From Mesostigma viride (taxonomy: Eukaryota > Streptophyta > Mesostigmatophyceae > Mesostigmatales > Mesostigmataceae), in assembly GCA_009746045.1 (NCBI GenBank), contig RPFO01000130.1, positions 2,202,125 through 2,266,124 of the forward strand: a stretch of DNA of 64,000 bases. Reading direction: 5' to 3'. A program made the translations under genes and the position numbers. A model generated the notes under the pieces. That model worked only from the letters and a program-made list of their open reading frames with translations, had not been told where the DNA came from and made no database searches. This document shows positions 60,545-64,000 of the stretch, piece by piece. Each line of letters starts with the position of its first letter. The first letter of the stretch is position 1.

Positions 60545-62110
60545 ATTAAAAATATAATTACTTACAGCAGAGTGAAATCACTCAAACCAAAGCAAACGCC
60601 CAGCTATAAACCTATAGACAGAGCCATGTCAAAGCTCTATATTACGATAAGACCAATGGAAACGCCTAACGGGAGGAACCTAATAGCCCTGCTGCACCGC
60701 AAAATCAGCCCGCGTACGGCGGAGCATGATGTCAGCCATGGCCCGAGTCAGCGCCACCGACAAGCGCTGACGCCAATATGACGTCCAGGTCCGCGCCGAC
60801 CATGGGGCCCGCTGGCCCTCCAGGTCCAGCCGGTCCTCCCGGAGCCGACAACACTCCTTGAAGAAGGCGGAGGTCAGGGGCCCCATGGCCCCAAACTCCT
60901 CCAGGACAAAGGGCACCACACGATGGTGCCCGACGTCGCCGTAGGCCAGGAGCTTGGCCCGCTCCGCCCGGTCCGCCGTGTAACCTGCTGTGAGGGAGGC
61001 CCCAGCCACGTGGCTAAGAGCCAAGGGCCGCGCCACCGAAACGTCAATAAGCAGATGCCGGCCACCCCCCTCAAAGTCCAGCACCACGATGTCAGGCCGG
61101 TGGTTGGGGGAATAGAAGGCAGCGCCATCCGCATCCTCGGACCGGATGTTCGCGTGGGGGAAAACCGACGGAATCATGGCGAGCACCACCGTCAGGAGGA
61201 CAGTGTGCAAATACAAATACCAATTCTGATTCTGTTGGCCCCCATGCAGGCAAGGTAGTGAGTCCCCGTGGGATCCAGCGGCTGCCCACAGCTACCACAA
61301 GGCCGCCCGGCCGGAACAAGAGGCTGCGGGGCAAATAGCTGGTGCCGGAGCGCCACCGAGTAGTGCACTGGGAGCCAAGGCGAATGGGGGGGCCATGGGA
61401 AGAGCACGAAGGTACGCCGAGCCCACACTCCGCAAGGAAAGCGAGAACAGCCACGCACGTCCCTGGGCGTTGAGGTCCGCGAAAAGAGCAATCCAATCAG
61501 CCGTGTGCAGAATACCCGCGTAGGTTTTCTGGTGTTTATCGATGACGCGAGCAGGGAATGCGGCGGGAGATTGAACGGAGGCGACCGAGGGAGTGCCGCG
61601 AGGGAGGTGGCGCTGTACTGCCTGAGCGGCACGGACGGGAGAACAGGCCTGCTGGATCTCAGCATAGGCCTCCTGGATGGCGGTGACGAAGGGCAAAGGG
61701 CTGCTGGGGTCCAGGAGGTCAGGCGCTGCCGTTGCCAAAAGGGGCAGGAGCCGGCAGCTTTCCGCCCACGACTGAGCGACGGAGCCCAAAAATGCTGCTG
61801 GGGCCAGCCGGGCGGCACGAGTCAGACCACAGCCACCCATCCGTGCAGGCAGGGAGGCAATGCGAATAGCATGTGGCGGGAGGTCGGGGCCCGGGACCAG
61901 CTGCGCCAAGGCCGACTGGATGCGTTCGTCGTGGCCCTCGGCGGCCAGCCGGACCTGAGCCGGAAGAGCGCCCCGGAGCCAGTGAACGACGCGAGGGTGA
62001 GCGCAAAACCACAGAAGCAGACCCTTGGTCTGCGAATCATGAAGGCGCGCAATCAAGGGCAGTATATGGCCACCCATAACGCGTTTCGGGTTCAGCAGGA
62101 TTTATGGACT
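60545..62110 (-). mobile_element. RLE LINE 3' half (minus): post-RT region, CCHC motif and restriction-like endonuclease
   Basis: A 5'-truncated copy of the family at 1-6031. From about 62077 it repeats the block after the RT (QTKGLLLWFCAHPRVVHWLR; MGGCGLTRAARLAPAAFLGS) that ends the left-edge copy. Frames shift near 61340 and 61215. The 3' UTR ends GTAAGTAATTATATTTTTA. Confidence 0.88.
60680..61216 (-). pseudogene. Restriction-like endonuclease domain of RLE LINE
   Basis: Reads HRPDIVVLDF...RHLLIDVSV, a PD-(D/E)xK-like core with an Arg-Pro-Asp and a downstream Asp, then AKLLAYGDVGHHRVVPFVLE and a Gly-rich end, the layout of R2-type endonucleases. A CCHC motif (CGSCGQPLDPTGTHYLAC) lies just upstream in another frame (61192-61340). 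In R2 elements this domain nicks the target for priming. The frameshifts mean this copy is dead. Confidence 0.82.
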
Positions 62111-62144
62111 TCCGTCATTTAGGGCGTGAGCATAATGGTGTTCT

Positions 62145-62252
62145 TGATTAATTAATTAATGAATTAATAGACACGTGAGTGCGTCATGTGAGCATAACTC
62201 CTCAGTGGGAGAGGAACATGGGATGGAATGGATGATGTAAGCTATCTAGGTC
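62145..62252 (-). repeat. SINE-like repeat, copy 6
   Basis: TTAATTAATTAAT tail, GACACGTGAGTGCGTCATGT and the GGATGGAATGGATG core. Confidence 0.7.
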
Positions 62253-64000
62253 ATTGAGAAAATGTTGGTAACTGGCACATTTTTATCATGGGGATTGCTT
62301 TTGACCTTGCGGACGAAGCAAAACCCACAATCCAACCTAGACCTGGAACTGTGGGTATAGCCCAAGCTCCTGCACACTGCATGGAACTGTGAGTCAAACC
62401 CACTTCGCCCCCCCAAAGTTCTAATAGTAATTTCAGCACAACATCCACTGCCAGACACCACTCCATTATCTCCCCCATTTGCTGTATGCCAGACACATCA
62501 CGTGCCACAAGAGAAGCTCCCATGACGCAACTAATGTGCTGCTTCTACTGCGAAAGGCAGCAACCCAGAACCCCGATGTGCCACTATTTCGGGCTGGCTT
62601 TGGCCAATGCCACGTGTTCAATGAGCATTGCTCGACAGACAGCGTCCGAGGAGAGACACCACAGACTCCAATTGCATGGTCATGCTCCGTGGCTGACAAA
62701 CAAAATGGAATTGCATGGATATTGGCCGGTGCCATGCACGTATCATCACTTCAATTAACAGCATCACTGCTCCTGGAAAAAGCAGCCATGCTGCCCACGC
62801 AACAAGAGGCCCACATACCGCCTGGACACCGCTGGGGGTGTCACCATCGCTGATATCCCTTTTCCCCCTCAAGCAAGTAATGCTCGCAACCACCACGGCC
62901 AGGTGGCACTCAATGCCTACGCCACAAAAAGCACTATGATACAATGCTGTAGGCCATCTTCCACCCTATCATAAAAGTACACCAAATCCTACACTAAACC
63001 AGAGACGCAGTCGTCCCCCCTTAAACAAGGGGGCACATGCTGCATGTATGTATGTATGTATGTACAGGTTCCCACACGTCGCTTTCTGCCATGGGGCGCT
63101 CGCGCTCACCACGGAAAGCTCCTGGCTTAGATGGCCTTCTTCATCCATCCGCATTATCTTATGCCAGCGTGACCTGGGGCACCGCCATCCCAGGCTCGAC
63201 CCAATACTGGCAGGTGAAGCCCACAGTAAACCTAATCTATGCGCAGTCGTTCCCCCATCCCTTTCCCATAGAGGTCTGGGCTTCGATGAGTGACACGCGC
63301 GGTCTGAAAAAGATCAGACCCCCATATTTGTAAATGGCAGAAATGCCACATGGTGCGCACAATGTGGCCACTTGGGCCCTCACCCCATCTCCCCAGCCCT
63401 TGCCATGATTCCGCCCTTCCCCTTGCCCTTTGTATGCTCCTGACACCCCGGGGATCCCCTCGACCCAAGACGCCAGTGCTACGCTGGGCAAGCCGTCATG
63501 GCCCGGTGCCGGCAGCGCTTCCACCACGCAGGCGCCTGCCTTGCACAGGCACAGCAGGAGGCTAGCGACAACCCCTCCTCACGCACCTCTTCCCTCCACA
63601 CATGAGGTGCTGCGAATGCACGAAGGGCTCAAGGGTTGTCCAAGCAGCCGCTGCCTGCAGAGGCATGGCTAAGGGAGTTTGCTGGCTGCTGCAAAGGACC
63701 AGCCGATCTTGGGCCGACAGCAGACCATTGATCCACACAAGTCCATCAACCCTTATCGCTTCGCAAGGCTACCACCCCTCGAGGCTGATTTCAAATGCAA
63801 CGAACCACAAGCGCGCCCCGCCAGCCCGCCGGCCCCACCATGGTCCTAGCATGCAGCCTAATGTCGCTGGCGTCCAATACACCTTACATCCTGCTGGTGT
63901 TCAAAAAAGGGAGGGCCGCCAATCTGACCACCTAGATAGATGCCGCGGGCGCCGCTGCTCAAACAACCATGGAGTGTCGCTGCCGATTGCTCGCTCCACC
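62253..64000. other. Region without recognisable gene
   Basis: Short ORFs on both strands, none with a recognised domain. A (TGTA)n run of about 25 bp lies at 63042-63066. Confidence 0.45.

Overview
The window looks like repeat-dense nuclear DNA of a eukaryote, most likely a green alga. The reasons are spliceosomal introns, LINEs, a Penelope-like element of the permuted type reported from the green lineage and protists, a Copia-type LTR retrotransposon, a hAT-like element, long satellites, and degenerate TTTAGGG-like repeats. No bacterial operons, tRNA, rRNA or CRISPR array were seen. The species cannot be named from the sequence.

Layout. 1-6031 (minus) is the 5' part of a LINE whose single ORF carries a PHD finger, a RING-H2 finger, two C2H2-like fingers and an RT. 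Upstream of it lie about 7.4 tandem 231-bp monomers that look like a promoter array. A second copy of the family (60545-62110) supplies the restriction-like endonuclease end, and short 3' pieces lie near 46.2, 48.8 and 49.8 kb. 6032-8429 is the 3' end of an LTR retrotransposon. 8430-8725 and 25279-28080 are two halves of one APE-type LINE, split by a 16.5-kb LTR retrotransposon (8726-25273). That element has near-identical LTRs, a 5-bp target duplication and a restored LINE reading frame across it. Its 9-kb leader is filled with satellites, microsatellites and a palindrome, followed by gag and a Copia-type pol in which a protease-like motif sits between integrase and RT.

28505-34112 is a Penelope-like element with an N-terminal GIY-YIG nuclease, preceded by a truncated tandem copy. 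It has landed in a SINE-like repeat, and a palindromic MITE sits in its 3' region. A hAT-like non-autonomous element (34494-35691) and a LINE remnant follow. 37210-42386 (minus) is the best host gene: a three-exon GT29 sialyltransferase-like gene of about 450 codons whose introns hold minisatellites. 44-50 kb and 57-62 kb are dominated by decayed LINEs, SINE-like repeats and Penelope 3' fragments. 50.3-52.4 kb (minus) holds part of a second spliced gene with a 48-bp minisatellite in its first intron. 54326-55411 is an unrecognised ORF.

The elements are nested in one another and most are broken. The young LTR element and the Penelope ORF are the most intact, so the locus reads as a sink for successive insertions around a few host exons.
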